64,000 bases of DNA from Roseomonas sp. KE2513 (GTDB taxonomy: Bacteria > Pseudomonadota > Alphaproteobacteria > Acetobacterales > Acetobacteraceae), in NCBI RefSeq assembly GCF_016107305.1, contig NZ_RCVR01000010.1:62001-126000 (forward strand), read 5' to 3'. Each line of letters opens with the position of its first letter. Positions within the stretch are counted from its first letter, which is position 1. Below the pieces are notes generated by a model that saw nothing but the letters and a program-made list of their open reading frames with translations, was not told the DNA's origin and did not search any database. The translations under genes and the position numbers were made by a program. This document shows, piece after piece, positions 35,791 to 45,053 of this stretch.

Positions 35791-36549
35791 GTGCCCCTGC
35801 TCACCGATCCTCTGTTCTACGCCCTCGCCATCCCCGGCTTCATCCTCAACGGGATCAGCAAGGGTGGCTTCGCCTCCGGTGCGGGTAATGTCGCCGTCCC
35901 GCTCATGGCACTGGCCGTTCCCGCCCCCCAAGCCATTGGAATCTCGCTCCCCGTCCTCTGCGTGATGGATGTCGCGGGGCTGCGGGCCTGGTGGGGCAAG
36001 TGGAGCGCGCGGGAGATGCGGGCCATCCTCCCCGCCGGCCTCCTCGGCCTCGTGCTCGGCATCCTCGCCTTCGGCCTCATCCCCGCGCGGGGGATGAGCC
36101 TCTTGCTCGGCGGCATTACCCTCGTCTTCCTCGCCCGCAGCCTCTGGCAGCGCTTCCGCGGCGCCTCGCCCGCGCCCGAGCCGCCAAACCAGGGCAAGGC
36201 CTGGTTCTGGGGCACCGCCTCGGGCTTCGCGAGCACCGTCGCCCACACCGGCGGCCCGCCGCTCGCCATCTATCTCTACCCGCTGAAGCTCGACCGCGCC
36301 TCGCTCGCCGCCACTACCACGGTGTTCTTCGGGGTGATGAACTACGCGAAGCTGGTGCCCTATTGGGGCCTTGGCCTGCTGGACACGACGAACATCCTCA
36401 CCAGCCTCGTGCTCATCCCCGCTGCGCCCATCGGCGTGAACCTCGGCATCTGGCTGCAGAGCCGCATCAGCGACCGCCTCTTCTACAACATCGTCTACGT
36501 CCTGCTCGCCATCACTGGCGCGAAGCTCATCTGGGACGGGCTTTCCTAA
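35791..36549 (+). CDS. TauE/SafE sulfite-exporter family permease (type 2)
   Basis: A 252-residue permease starting from GTG. The motif ISKGGFASGAGNVAVPLMAL and the second repeat ASTVAHTGGPPLAIYLYP place it in the TauE/SafE branch (YfcA-like) seen in alphaproteobacteria. It ends 12 bases before the Asp/Glu racemase gene on the same strand, so they may form an operon, which could reflect handling of an amino- or keto-acid anion. It is unrelated in detail to the type 1 permease next to it. Confidence 0.88.
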   Translation: MPLLTDPLFYALAIPGFILNGISKGGFASGAGNVAVPLMALAVPAPQAIGISLPVLCVMDVAGLRAWWGKWSAREMRAILPAGLLGLVLGILAFGLIPARGMSLLLGGITLVFLARSLWQRFRGASPAPEPPNQGKAWFWGTASGFASTVAHTGGPPLAIYLYPLKLDRASLAATTTVFFGVMNYAKLVPYWGLGLLDTTNILTSLVLIPAAPIGVNLGIWLQSRISDRLFYNIVYVLLAITGAKLIWDGLS

Positions 36550-36561
36550 GGAGGTCCCCGC

Positions 36562-37260
36562 ATGACCAACCGAATCCTCGGCGTCCTCGGTGGCATGGGC
36601 CCGCTGGCCAGCGCCGAGTTCATGCGCCAGCTCACCCTCCTCACCCCCGCCGAGCGCGACCAGGACCACATCCCCGCCGTGCTCTGGTCCGACCCCCGCG
36701 TGCCGGACCGCACCGCGGCCCGCCAGGGCCATGGCCCCGACCCCCTGCCCGCCCTCATCCGCGGCATCCGGGGCCTGGAGGCCGCCGGCTGCGGGGCCAT
36801 CGCGATCCCCTGCAACACCGCCCATGGCTGGATCGACGGCATGCGCGCCGCGACCCGCCTGCCCATCCTCCATATCGTGGACGCCGCCGCCGAGGCCCTT
36901 CGCCGCCGGGGCATCGGCCCCGGCCCCATCGGCGTCATGGGCACCGCCGCCACCCTCGCCATGAACCTCTTCCAGGACGGCTTGCGCGCCGGCGGCTGGG
37001 AGGTCTCGATCCCGACCGAGGAGGAAATGGCCCGCCTCGTCACCCCCGGCATCGCGCTGGTGAAGGCCAATCGCGTGGCCGACTCCCATGCCCCCCTGGC
37101 CGAGGCCGCCCAGGCTCTCGCCGCCCGCGGCGCCCGCGCCGTGGTGCTCGGCTGTACCGAAATTCCCCTCGGCATCGCCGCCGGACCAGCCCAGGCGTTT
37201 CCGGTGATCGACACGATCGAAGCGCTGGCCCTGGCCTCCATCCGCTGGGCGCGGGACTGA
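36562..37260 (+). CDS. Aspartate/glutamate racemase family protein
   Basis: A 232-residue cofactor-free racemase. The N-terminus is LGVLGGMGPLASAEFMRQL, with the two catalytic Cys in AIPCNTAHGWID and VVLGCTEIPLGI. These act as acid and base for racemising aspartate, glutamate or a related amino acid, or for isomerising hydantoin or maleate. GGAGG precedes its ATG. It directly follows the TauE/SafE permease gene. A dispersed repeat lies just beyond its stop. Confidence 0.9.
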   Translation: MTNRILGVLGGMGPLASAEFMRQLTLLTPAERDQDHIPAVLWSDPRVPDRTAARQGHGPDPLPALIRGIRGLEAAGCGAIAIPCNTAHGWIDGMRAATRLPILHIVDAAAEALRRRGIGPGPIGVMGTAATLAMNLFQDGLRAGGWEVSIPTEEEMARLVTPGIALVKANRVADSHAPLAEAAQALAARGARAVVLGCTEIPLGIAAGPAQAFPVIDTIEALALASIRWARD

Positions 37261-37267
37261 CATCGCG

Positions 37268-37528
37268 GGGAGCCCGGGGAGGAGGAGGAAGGAATTCTTC
37301 CCCTCCCCCGCCCCCTCACCATCATCTTTTTCTTCGAGTTTGGAATACTGGGCTGCCGGTGCGCCTCGGGTCACGAACCTGAGGAGCACCGGCAGCACGG
37401 GAAGGGCGCCAGGAAAGAACCGACCCTTCATTATCGCATCCGCGACAGCCAGATGCGGGTCCAGGGGCCTCATGCCCCTGGCGGGAGAGGTCTGGAGAGG
37501 GCAGCGCCCTCTCCAGGGCCGCGAGCGA
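37268..37528 (-). repeat. Dispersed ~260-bp hairpin repeat, copy B (inverted)
   Basis: Minus-strand copy between the 3' ends of the convergent racemase and aceA genes. It has stem I as CTGGAGAGGGC/GCCCTCTCCAG and stem II as CCAGGGGC/GCCCCTGG. Against copy A, stem I swaps T-A/C-G for C-G/T-A pairs, and stem II has an A-T pair replaced by G-C, so the stems are kept. The GAAGAAAAAGATGATG purine tract and the end hairpin are both present. Confidence 0.9.
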
Positions 37529-37533
37529 CGCCC

Positions 37534-38958
<1,425 letters not shown>

Positions 38959-39038
38959 TGCATGTCCTCCTGCGGTGAATGATTGACATTGCAACGCGAG
39001 AAAGCGAGCGTTCGTAGGGGGTTACACCCCGTAAACCC

Positions 39039-39052
39039 GTGAAGTCCTTCAC
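39039..39052. promoter_or_regulatory. Palindrome in the aceA/regulator intergenic region
   Basis: GTGAAGTCCTTCAC is a perfect 6-2-6 inverted repeat between the divergent aceA and regulator genes. Nearby are three GTAAA-containing steps at 39031, 39071 and 39080 (the last touches the regulator start). They could be operators for the ScfR-like regulator acting on aceA and itself. Inference from position only. Confidence 0.4.
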
Positions 39053-39086
39053 TGTTCAGGCCCGAAATCAGTAAAGGATGTAAACC

Positions 39087-40493
39087 ATGGCGCGCCCCAT
39101 GATCGGCCGGGTCGTCCGGCGGCTGAGGCAGGAACGCGGCATTACCCAGGCCGCGTTGGCTGCCCGCCTTGGCATCTCCGCCAGCTACATGAACCTCATC
39201 GAGGCCGATCAGCGCGCCATCACCGCCAGCCTCGTCTTCAAGATCGCCGACGCCCTCTCGGTGGACCTCGCCCTCCTCTCCGGGCAGGCCGAGGGACGGC
39301 TGGAGGCCGGGCTGCGTGAAGTTTTTCGGGACCCGCTGCTCGGCGCCGAAGCCGTGTCGGAGGAACAGGCCGCCACCCTCGCCTCCGCCGCCCCGGACGC
39401 CGCCCGCGCGGTCCTTGCCCTATGGCGCGCCTGGCGCGTGGCGCGGGAGGATTCCGCCGGTCTCTCACTCCCCTCCGGCCGCCGCCTCTTGCTGCCCGGG
39501 GAGGAAGCGCGCGACGCCTTCCACGACGCCGCCAATCACTTCCCCGCCCTGGAGGAAGCCGCCGAGACCCTGCGCACCCTCCTGGGCGACCCCACGCCCC
39601 AGTCCCTGGACCACGCCCTCGCCGAGCGCCTGCGCGCCCATCACGGCCTGACCGTGACGGTCGGCGTTCTGCCCGGCGCCGCGCTGCGCCGCTACGACGC
39701 GGCCACGGCCCAGCTGGCGCTGAGCGAAACCCTCCCGCGCGAGAGCCGCAGCTTCCACCTCGCCTTCACCCTCGCGCTGCTCGAGGCACGGGAGACGGTG
39801 GAGCGCGTGATCGCCGCGATCGAGCCGAGCACGGAGGAGGCCGCGGGCATGCTCCGCATCGGCCTGCTGAACTATGTCGCGGCCGCGGTGATGCTGCCCT
39901 ACGCGCCTTTCCTGGCGGCCGCCCGCGCGCTGCGCCATGACGTGGCGGCCCTCTCCGCCCGCTTCGCTGCCTCCTACGAACAGACCTGCCACCGCCTCTC
40001 CACCCTCCAGCGAGAGGGAGCGCGGGGCGTGCCCTTCTTCTTCCTCCGCGTGGACCCCGCGGGGAACGTTTCGAAGCGCTTCTCCGCCGCCGGGTTCCCC
40101 TTCGCGCGTGGCGGTGGTTCCTGCCCGCGCTGGATCCCGCACGCGGCCTTTGCCACACCGGGTCGCATCGTGGTGCAGGTGGCCGAACTGCCTGATGGCG
40201 CCGAGTTCCTCTGCTTCGCGCGCACGGTGGAACACCCCGCCACCCGCTGGGGCGAGCCCGCGCCCATCCAGGTCGTGGCCATGGGCTGCGCCCTCGGCCG
40301 CGCCTCTGAGGTCTGCTACGCGGACGGGCTGGACCTCGCTTCCGCCAAGGTCGGCATCGGCCTCTCCTGCCGCCTCTGCGACCGGCCGGACTGCCGCTCT
40401 CGCGCCTTCCCGCCGCTGGAACACCGCTTGCTGCTGGACCCCGCCTCGGCCGGGGCGCCCTTCGTCTTCTCGCGGCCGGGGGCGCCGGGCTGA
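39087..40493 (+). CDS. XRE-family short-chain fatty acyl transcriptional regulator (ScfR/RamB type)
   Basis: A 468-residue regulator. The helix-turn-helix occupies the first ~60 residues (QERGITQAALAARLGISASY). The long C-terminal domain ends in the Cys-rich motif LSCRLCDRPDCRSRAFPPLE characteristic of the ScfR/MccR/RamB group, which sense short acyl-CoAs. Related regulators control isocitrate lyase or methylcitrate genes. It is divergent from aceA across 128 bases with palindromic and repeated motifs, so it very probably controls the glyoxylate cycle in response to acetyl- or propionyl-CoA. Confidence 0.9.
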   Translation: MARPMIGRVVRRLRQERGITQAALAARLGISASYMNLIEADQRAITASLVFKIADALSVDLALLSGQAEGRLEAGLREVFRDPLLGAEAVSEEQAATLASAAPDAARAVLALWRAWRVAREDSAGLSLPSGRRLLLPGEEARDAFHDAANHFPALEEAAETLRTLLGDPTPQSLDHALAERLRAHHGLTVTVGVLPGAALRRYDAATAQLALSETLPRESRSFHLAFTLALLEARETVERVIAAIEPSTEEAAGMLRIGLLNYVAAAVMLPYAPFLAAARALRHDVAALSARFAASYEQTCHRLSTLQREGARGVPFFFLRVDPAGNVSKRFSAAGFPFARGGGSCPRWIPHAAFATPGRIVVQVAELPDGAEFLCFARTVEHPATRWGEPAPIQVVAMGCALGRASEVCYADGLDLASAKVGIGLSCRLCDRPDCRSRAFPPLEHRLLLDPASAGAPFVFSRPGAPG

Positions 40494-40523
40494 GGTGCGC
40501 GGACATCTCCTGCCCGCCAGGAC

Positions 40524-41103
40524 CTAGCCCGCGAGCACGATCCTGAACTGCATCAGCGCCGCCATCACGATCAGGGCCGCGGCAACCGCCCGCGCGTCTC
40601 TCCGGTGTGCCGCCATCGCCCCATGAGCCTGGGGTGAGAAAGCGCCCCTCCCACTGCGAGGAAGAAAAGGAACGCCGTGGATAGGACGGCCAGGGGAATG
40701 GCCGCCAGGGAGACACCTTCCCGTGGCCGGCCGAGCATGTATCCCGCGAAGAAGGTGGCCGTGACCGGGTTCATCACGCTGACGAGGAATCCGGCAACGA
40801 AGGTCGCGAGGCCGCCGGCGCGCGCGAGCGCCGAGGCGCAGGGCGCCCCGGGACGAAGGGCGGGCCGCGGGAACTGCCAGGCGACCACCACCAGCAGCAC
40901 GCAGCCTGCCGAGCGCAGCGCGCCCGCCATGTGCTGGCCGACGAGGAGTTCCCCCGTCCCCGCCATCAGCGCCACGGCGCCCGCGAGGGTTCCCGCCCCC
41001 GCGGCGATGCCAGCACAGGCAGGAACGGCCCCGCCAATGCCGTGAATGGCGGCGATCCCACCGATTGCCGCCTGTTGGGTCCTGGAACCGTCAGCACGAC
41101 AAG
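40524..41103 (-). pseudogene. Decayed LysE-family exporter gene
   Basis: Fragments of a LysE exporter lie in different frames. Near 41100 the minus strand reads LVVLTVPGPN (first helix and PGP motif) directly after an in-frame TAA. Then about 10-15 expected residues are missing before QAAIGGIAAIHGIGGAVPACAGIAAG and the helix-rich middle with VMNPVTATFFAGYMLG (conserved NP). Near 40608 the frame breaks: the last helix AVAAALIVMAALMQFRIVLAG continues to TAG 40524 in another frame. So there is an early stop, an internal deletion and a frameshift. The gene cannot make a full protein as written. It sits after the regulator gene. Confidence 0.75.
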
Positions 41104-41182
41104 TTAAGCCGGCAGGAAGCCGGGAGCACCTCGATGAGCGATGGCACAGCGCCCTCGCGATGTCGGACACCGAAGTGGACGT

Positions 41183-41467
41183 CTAGCGTGCCGCCTCGGG
41201 CGCCGCGGCCTTTTCATCGGCGACACGGTAGCCGTAGGTGTCGTACTCCTCGTTGCCGGTCACCGTGCCGACGAAAGCCGCCTGCCGCTCCAGCTGCGGC
41301 GTCGGCGACACGTAATCAGGCATCGGGCTCAGCCCGACATCCTCTTCAGACCACTCCGTCTCCGGCAGCGGCATGGCGACTTCACTGGTGGCTGCCCATC
41401 CGGGCATGGGCAACAGCAAGGGCGAGACAAGCAGGGCCCAACGAAGGGCATGGACGAGCGGACGCAT
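41183..41467 (-). CDS. Small exported protein, unknown function
   Basis: A 94-residue protein with a signal peptide (ALRWALLVSPLLLPMPGWAA) and an acidic mature part containing PETEWSEEDVGLSPMPDYVS and GNEEYDTYGYRVADEKAAA. GGGAGG precedes the ATG at 41467, so the longer in-frame start is rejected. No Cys and no known domain are seen. Probably periplasmic; function unknown. Confidence 0.65.
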   Translation of the reverse strand: MRPLVHALRWALLVSPLLLPMPGWAATSEVAMPLPETEWSEEDVGLSPMPDYVSPTPQLERQAAFVGTVTGNEEYDTYGYRVADEKAAAPEAAR

Positions 41468-41878
41468 ACGGCCTCCCTCTTCTTTCTGCTGCGTTGATGA
41501 TCGGAATAATGAATCTTTGTCGGACCGACGCCAGCACAGAAGAAGCGGGCGTGGACTTGGATCCGACGCCGGTGATGCTGCTCTACATTCCCGATGTGTG
41601 CGCAGTGAAAATTTCTGTAAATCAAACGAACTTGATTGGGAGCCGGCCGTATATCGAGTCCGCAATATTACGAATACTTAGTAGGTCATCTTCGTAAATA
41701 TACTGACTGCCCCGCCAATCAGGCTTCCAGGCACAGCAGCCGCATGAAGGATGATGTCGAAGCGCTGTCAGGAGACCGGTCCAGGTCCGTCCTGCGCAGA
41801 CGGCACGCTCCAACCGGGGCCAGATGGTCATGGGCTCGGCCCATCAGGCGCGAGAAGGCACCCATCACCCGCGCACAT
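41468..41878. other. 410-base AT-rich intergenic region
   Basis: Base composition drops well below the genome average, especially at about 41590-41710 (AAATTTCTGTAAATCAAACG, AATATTACGAATACTTAG). No gene or clear promoter pair is seen. It may be foreign or decayed DNA, or a regulatory stretch for the small exported protein gene. It adjoins the LysE pseudogene region. Confidence 0.45.
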
Positions 41879-42199
41879 TCAGTCGCCGGAAGCGAGCTTC
41901 AGCCCCACCAGCCCTGCAAGGATCAGCCCCGCCGAGGCCAGCCGTAGCGGGGTTGCCGCCTCGCCCAACACCACGATTCCCACGAGGAAAGCGCCCAGCG
42001 CCCCGATGCCCGTCCAGATCGCATACGCAGTGCCAAGCGGCAGGCTTCGCATGGCAAGCCCGAGCAAGCCCACGCTCGCGACCATGGCGACAGCCGTCAG
42101 AGCCGCCCAAGCTGGCCGCGTGAATCCCTCCGAGGCCTTCATCCCGAAGGCCCAGACGACCTCCAGCAGCCCCGCGAGAATGAGAAGAACCCAGGCCAT
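41879..42199 (-). CDS. Small multidrug resistance (SMR) family exporter, SugE/Gdx-like
   Basis: A 106-residue protein with four transmembrane helices. The first helix LLILAGLLEVVWAFGMKASEG has the essential Glu and the WAFGMK sequence of the SugE/Gdx guanidinium-exporter branch (multidrug types have a different signature). GTAYAIWTGIGALGAFLVG completes the family pattern. It works as a dual-topology dimer exchanging guanidinium or quaternary compounds for protons. No convincing guanidine riboswitch is seen upstream. A hairpin terminator for the preceding gene lies just 5' of it. Confidence 0.9.
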   Translation of the reverse strand: MAWVLLILAGLLEVVWAFGMKASEGFTRPAWAALTAVAMVASVGLLGLAMRSLPLGTAYAIWTGIGALGAFLVGIVVLGEAATPLRLASAGLILAGLVGLKLASGD

Positions 42200-42224
42200 G
42201 GCGCACTCCCGTCAGGCCCGGCAG

Positions 42225-42261
42225 AAAACCGGCCCTACGGCGCGTTTCGCGCCAAGGCCGG
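42225..42261 (-). terminator. Rho-independent terminator after the small gene at 42273-42512
   Basis: On the minus strand a nested hairpin is formed by CCGGCC...GGCCGG outside and GGCGCG-AAA-CGCGCC inside, followed by TTTT. It is placed directly after the stop at 42273 and before the SMR gene, so it ends the upstream transcript. Confidence 0.75.
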
Positions 42262-42272
42262 GCCTTATCGTG

Positions 42273-42512
42273 TCAGTCGCACTCGCAGCCCGGCGTCGGG
42301 CCGGGATCGGCGCGCACCACATGGTGGTCGATCCACTCCGCCACCAGCCGGCGCGCCTCGGTCATGCTCGCCTCAGGATGGTGGATCCGATAGAGCGAGG
42401 TGCAGGCCCCGAAGGCGCTGTAATCGCTCGTTCCGACGTCCCGCAACTCGCGATAGGCGGTCACCACGGCACGCTCGCAATTGCGGGCGATGTAGCTGTA
42501 GTCCTGCCCCAT
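42273..42512 (-). CDS. Small soluble protein, unknown function
   Basis: A 79-residue protein from ATG 42512 (GQDYSYIARNCERAVVTAYREL...). Longer in-frame starts run into the beta-lactamase gene in another frame and are rejected. It contains three or four Cys (NCERAV, GACTSLY, GCECD at the C-terminus) and a helix-rich middle. It has its own strong promoter (42574-42602) and terminator (42225-42261), so it is a free-standing gene. I do not recognise the family. The C-terminal CxC could bind a metal. Confidence 0.7.
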   Translation of the reverse strand: MGQDYSYIARNCERAVVTAYRELRDVGTSDYSAFGACTSLYRIHHPEASMTEARRLVAEWIDHHVVRADPGPTPGCECD

Positions 42513-42573
42513 CCGGTCGAACCCCACTTCCCGTTTGCGCAGTTGTTGAGAATAACTCGCAACCGCTTCACGT

Positions 42574-42602
42574 GTTATACCGATACCTGTACAAGCGTTC
42601 AA
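42574..42602 (-). promoter_or_regulatory. Strong sigma-70-type promoter for the gene at 42273-42512
   Basis: On the minus strand TTGAAC, a 17-base spacer and TATAAC. This is close to consensus at both elements with ideal spacing, about 60 bases upstream of the ATG. Confidence 0.8.
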
Positions 42603-42685
42603 GTGTGCGCTGCGCCCATGCACCGATTCGCCGAATACAGGGCCTGCCAGGATCGTTACGGCTCCGCGCCGCCGGGAAGGCCCTT

Positions 42686-43618
42686 TTAGGTTGCGGTCAC
42701 CGCCCGGCCCACCGCCGCGAGTGCCGCGTCCCGCACCTCCAGCGGCGCAGCGGACTCGGTGAGATAGGCGGCGACCAGTATCGGCCGCCCGCCCGGCGGC
42801 CAGATCGCCGCCACGTCGTTGCTCGTGCCGAACCCTGCCGTGCCGCTCCGGTTCCCACAGATCCAGCCCTGCGGCAGCCCCGTGCGGATCTTCGTGTCCC
42901 CGGTCCGGCACCCGATCATCCAGGCGTTCAGCAAACCCCGCAGCGGCGCGGAGAGCAGGTTGCCCACCAGCAGCCGCTCCATGCTCACCAACATGAAGTT
43001 CGGCGTCGTCGTGTCCCGCGGGTCGCCCGGCCGCCCCTCGCCGAGCGCCGTCTCCCGCCGGTCCAGCCGGAAGCCCGCGTCGCCCCAGTCCCCGGCGCGC
43101 TCGGTCAGCCCCTCCGGCCCGCCCACCAGGGGCAGCAGCAGGTTGGCGGCGGCGTTGTCGCTCCAGACCATGATCGCCTCGAGAAGCTCGCCCACCCGCA
43201 TTCCCTCGGGCCCGACCCGCTTCTCCGTCACCGGCGCGTAGTCCACGAGGTCCGAGGCCGTGATCGGCACCCGCCGCTCCAGGTCCTCCCGCCCCTCGTC
43301 AACCTCTCGCAGCACGGCGCCGGCGAGAACGAGCTTGAAGGTGCTTGCCAGCGGGAAGCGTTCCGCACCGCGCCAGGTGGCCCAGGCCCGCGTCGCCGTA
43401 TCGAGCGCCGCGACGCCGAGCCGCCCCCCGCCCGCGCGCTCCGCCTCGCGCAGCGCTGCCATGAAGGTCTCGCCGAAGCGCCCACCGGAGGAGAAGGCGG
43501 CCTCCGGCGCGCCGAACGCCCCGCCTTCGGCCGGCGCCGCCCCTTGGCCCAGCACCGGCCCCGCCAGCGCCACCTCGGCCAGCGCCAGCCCACCCAGCAG
43601 CTCCCGCCGGCCCAGCAT
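42686..43618 (-). CDS. Class A beta-lactamase
   Basis: A 310-residue serine beta-lactamase with an N-terminal export signal (GRRELLGGLALAEVALAGPVLG). Motifs: SxxK at 92-95 (STFK), SDN at 153-155, omega-loop Glu at 189 (RRETALGE) and the K/R-S/T-G motif as RSG at 257-259. Two positions differ from common TEM/SHV enzymes: the residue equivalent to Asn170 is Gly (as in GES-1), and position 234 is Arg (as in CARB/PSE enzymes). It should hydrolyse penicillins at least; the effect of Gly170 on carbapenems is unknown. It starts five bases after the tartrate dehydrogenase-like gene. Confidence 0.93.
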   Translation of the reverse strand: MLGRRELLGGLALAEVALAGPVLGQGAAPAEGGAFGAPEAAFSSGGRFGETFMAALREAERAGGGRLGVAALDTATRAWATWRGAERFPLASTFKLVLAGAVLREVDEGREDLERRVPITASDLVDYAPVTEKRVGPEGMRVGELLEAIMVWSDNAAANLLLPLVGGPEGLTERAGDWGDAGFRLDRRETALGEGRPGDPRDTTTPNFMLVSMERLLVGNLLSAPLRGLLNAWMIGCRTGDTKIRTGLPQGWICGNRSGTAGFGTSNDVAAIWPPGGRPILVAAYLTESAAPLEVRDAALAAVGRAVTAT

Positions 43619-43623
43619 CGGCC

Positions 43624-44694
43624 TCAGCCCCGCGCCACGGCCTCGGCGAGGGCTTTGCCCACCTCCACCGTGCCCGCATTCCCGCCGAGGTCCCGCGTGC
43701 GCGGCCCGCCTTCGGCCAGCAGCGCCTCGATCGCCGTTGTGATCGCTCCTGCCGCCTCCGCCTCGCCCAGGTGTTCCAGCATCAGCGCCCCCGACCAGAT
43801 CTGCGCGATGGGGTTCGCCACGCCCTTCCCAGCGATATCAGGCGCGCTGCCATGCACCGGCTCGAACATCGAGGGATGCGCCCGCTCCGGGTTGATGTTG
43901 GCGCTCGGCGCGATCCCGATCGAGCCCGCGACCGCCGGCCCCAGGTCCGAGAGGATGTCCCCGAAAAGGTTCGATCCCACCACCACGTCGAACCAGTCCG
44001 GGTGCTGCACGAAATGCGCGCAGAGGATGTCGATGTGGAACTGGTCCGTCGCCACCTCCGGGTAGTTCTTCGCCATCTCCGCGAAGCGCTCGTCCCAGAA
44101 GGGCATGGTGAAGGTGATGCCGTTCGACTTGGTGGCCGAGGTCAGCTTCCGCCGCGGCCGCTTCATCGCCAACTCGAAGGCATACTTCATCACGCGGTCG
44201 CAGCCGTGGCGCGTAAAGATGCTCTCCTGGCTGACGAACTCGCGCGGCGTGCCCCGGAACATCCGCCCGCCGGAGGAGGAGTACTCGCCCTCCGTGTTCT
44301 CGCGCACCACGACGAAGTCGATGTCCTCCGGCGCCCGGTTGGCCAGCGGCGAGCGCACGCCCGGCATCAGCCGGCACGGGCGGAGCGAGATGTACTGGTC
44401 GAAGTCCCGCCGCATCGGGATCAGCAGGCCCCAGAGCGAGACATGGTCCGGCACCCCCGGCCAGCCCACGGCGCCAAGGAAGATGCTGTCCGACCCGCGA
44501 AGCTGGTCCAGCCCGTCCTCCGGCATCATCCGACCGGTCTTTTGGTACAGCTCGCAAGACCAGTCGTAATGCGTCAGCTCCAACTCGAAGCCGAAGCGCC
44601 GCCCGGCGGCCTCGAGCACCCGCAGCCCCTCTGGCGTGGTCTCCTTGCCGATCCCATCGCCGGGAATGACCGCGATCCTGTGCCTGCGAGCCAT
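43624..44694 (-). CDS. Tartrate/D-malate dehydrogenase (decarboxylating), isocitrate dehydrogenase superfamily
   Basis: A 356-residue NAD-dependent beta-decarboxylating dehydrogenase. Evidence: IAVIPGDGIGKETTPEGLRV, RPCRLMPGVRSPLAN, VVRENTEGEYSSSG, SNLFGDILSDLGPAVAGSIG (metal Asp residues) and FEPVHGSAPDIAGKGVANP. It matches TtuC/DmlA-type enzymes that oxidise tartrate or D-malate. ATG 44694 has GGAGG upstream; longer frames enter a repeat. The beta-lactamase gene follows five bases later, so the two are probably co-transcribed. Confidence 0.9.
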   Translation of the reverse strand: MARRHRIAVIPGDGIGKETTPEGLRVLEAAGRRFGFELELTHYDWSCELYQKTGRMMPEDGLDQLRGSDSIFLGAVGWPGVPDHVSLWGLLIPMRRDFDQYISLRPCRLMPGVRSPLANRAPEDIDFVVVRENTEGEYSSSGGRMFRGTPREFVSQESIFTRHGCDRVMKYAFELAMKRPRRKLTSATKSNGITFTMPFWDERFAEMAKNYPEVATDQFHIDILCAHFVQHPDWFDVVVGSNLFGDILSDLGPAVAGSIGIAPSANINPERAHPSMFEPVHGSAPDIAGKGVANPIAQIWSGALMLEHLGEAEAAGAITTAIEALLAEGGPRTRDLGGNAGTVEVGKALAEAVARG

Positions 44695-44808
44695 GGGGTT
44701 CCTCCGTCCTTCGGCCCCCTCCTGCCTCCGGAACGGCGCGCGGGCAAGGGCCGGTGCGAGCTCCTGCCGGTGGGCCCTCCCCTTCCCTGGCTGTCGCCCG
44801 TGGCGCTG

Positions 44809-45045
44809 GCGAGAGGGAGAAGGAGTTCTTCCTCTCCCCAGCCCCCTCACCATGATCTTTTTGTTCGAGTTGAGAATGCTTTACGGCCGGTGCGCCTCGG
44901 GTCCTGAACCCAAGGCGACGGCACGCACAGGAAGGCACCACGAAGGGTTCAACCCTTAATCATCGCACCCGCGACAGCCAGATGCAGGTCCAGGAGCCTC
45001 ACGCTCGTGGCAGGGGAGGGCAGCGCCCCCTCCGCGACCACAAGG
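44809..45045 (-). repeat. Dispersed ~240-bp hairpin repeat, copy C (inverted, degraded)
   Basis: Minus-strand copy between the ELM1-family gene and the dehydrogenase. The end hairpin (GGGAGAAGGAG/CTTCCTCTCCCC) and GAACAAAAAGATCATG tract are kept. Stem I is missing about nine bases on one arm and stem II is mismatched, so this is the most worn copy. Confidence 0.85.
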
Positions 45046-45053
45046 ACCGGCTC

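Noticed and set aside
42200-42272. Guanidine riboswitch upstream of the SugE/Gdx-like gene
   Set aside because: No match to the ACGR hairpin pair or the class III core; the hairpin there is better explained as the terminator of the preceding gene.
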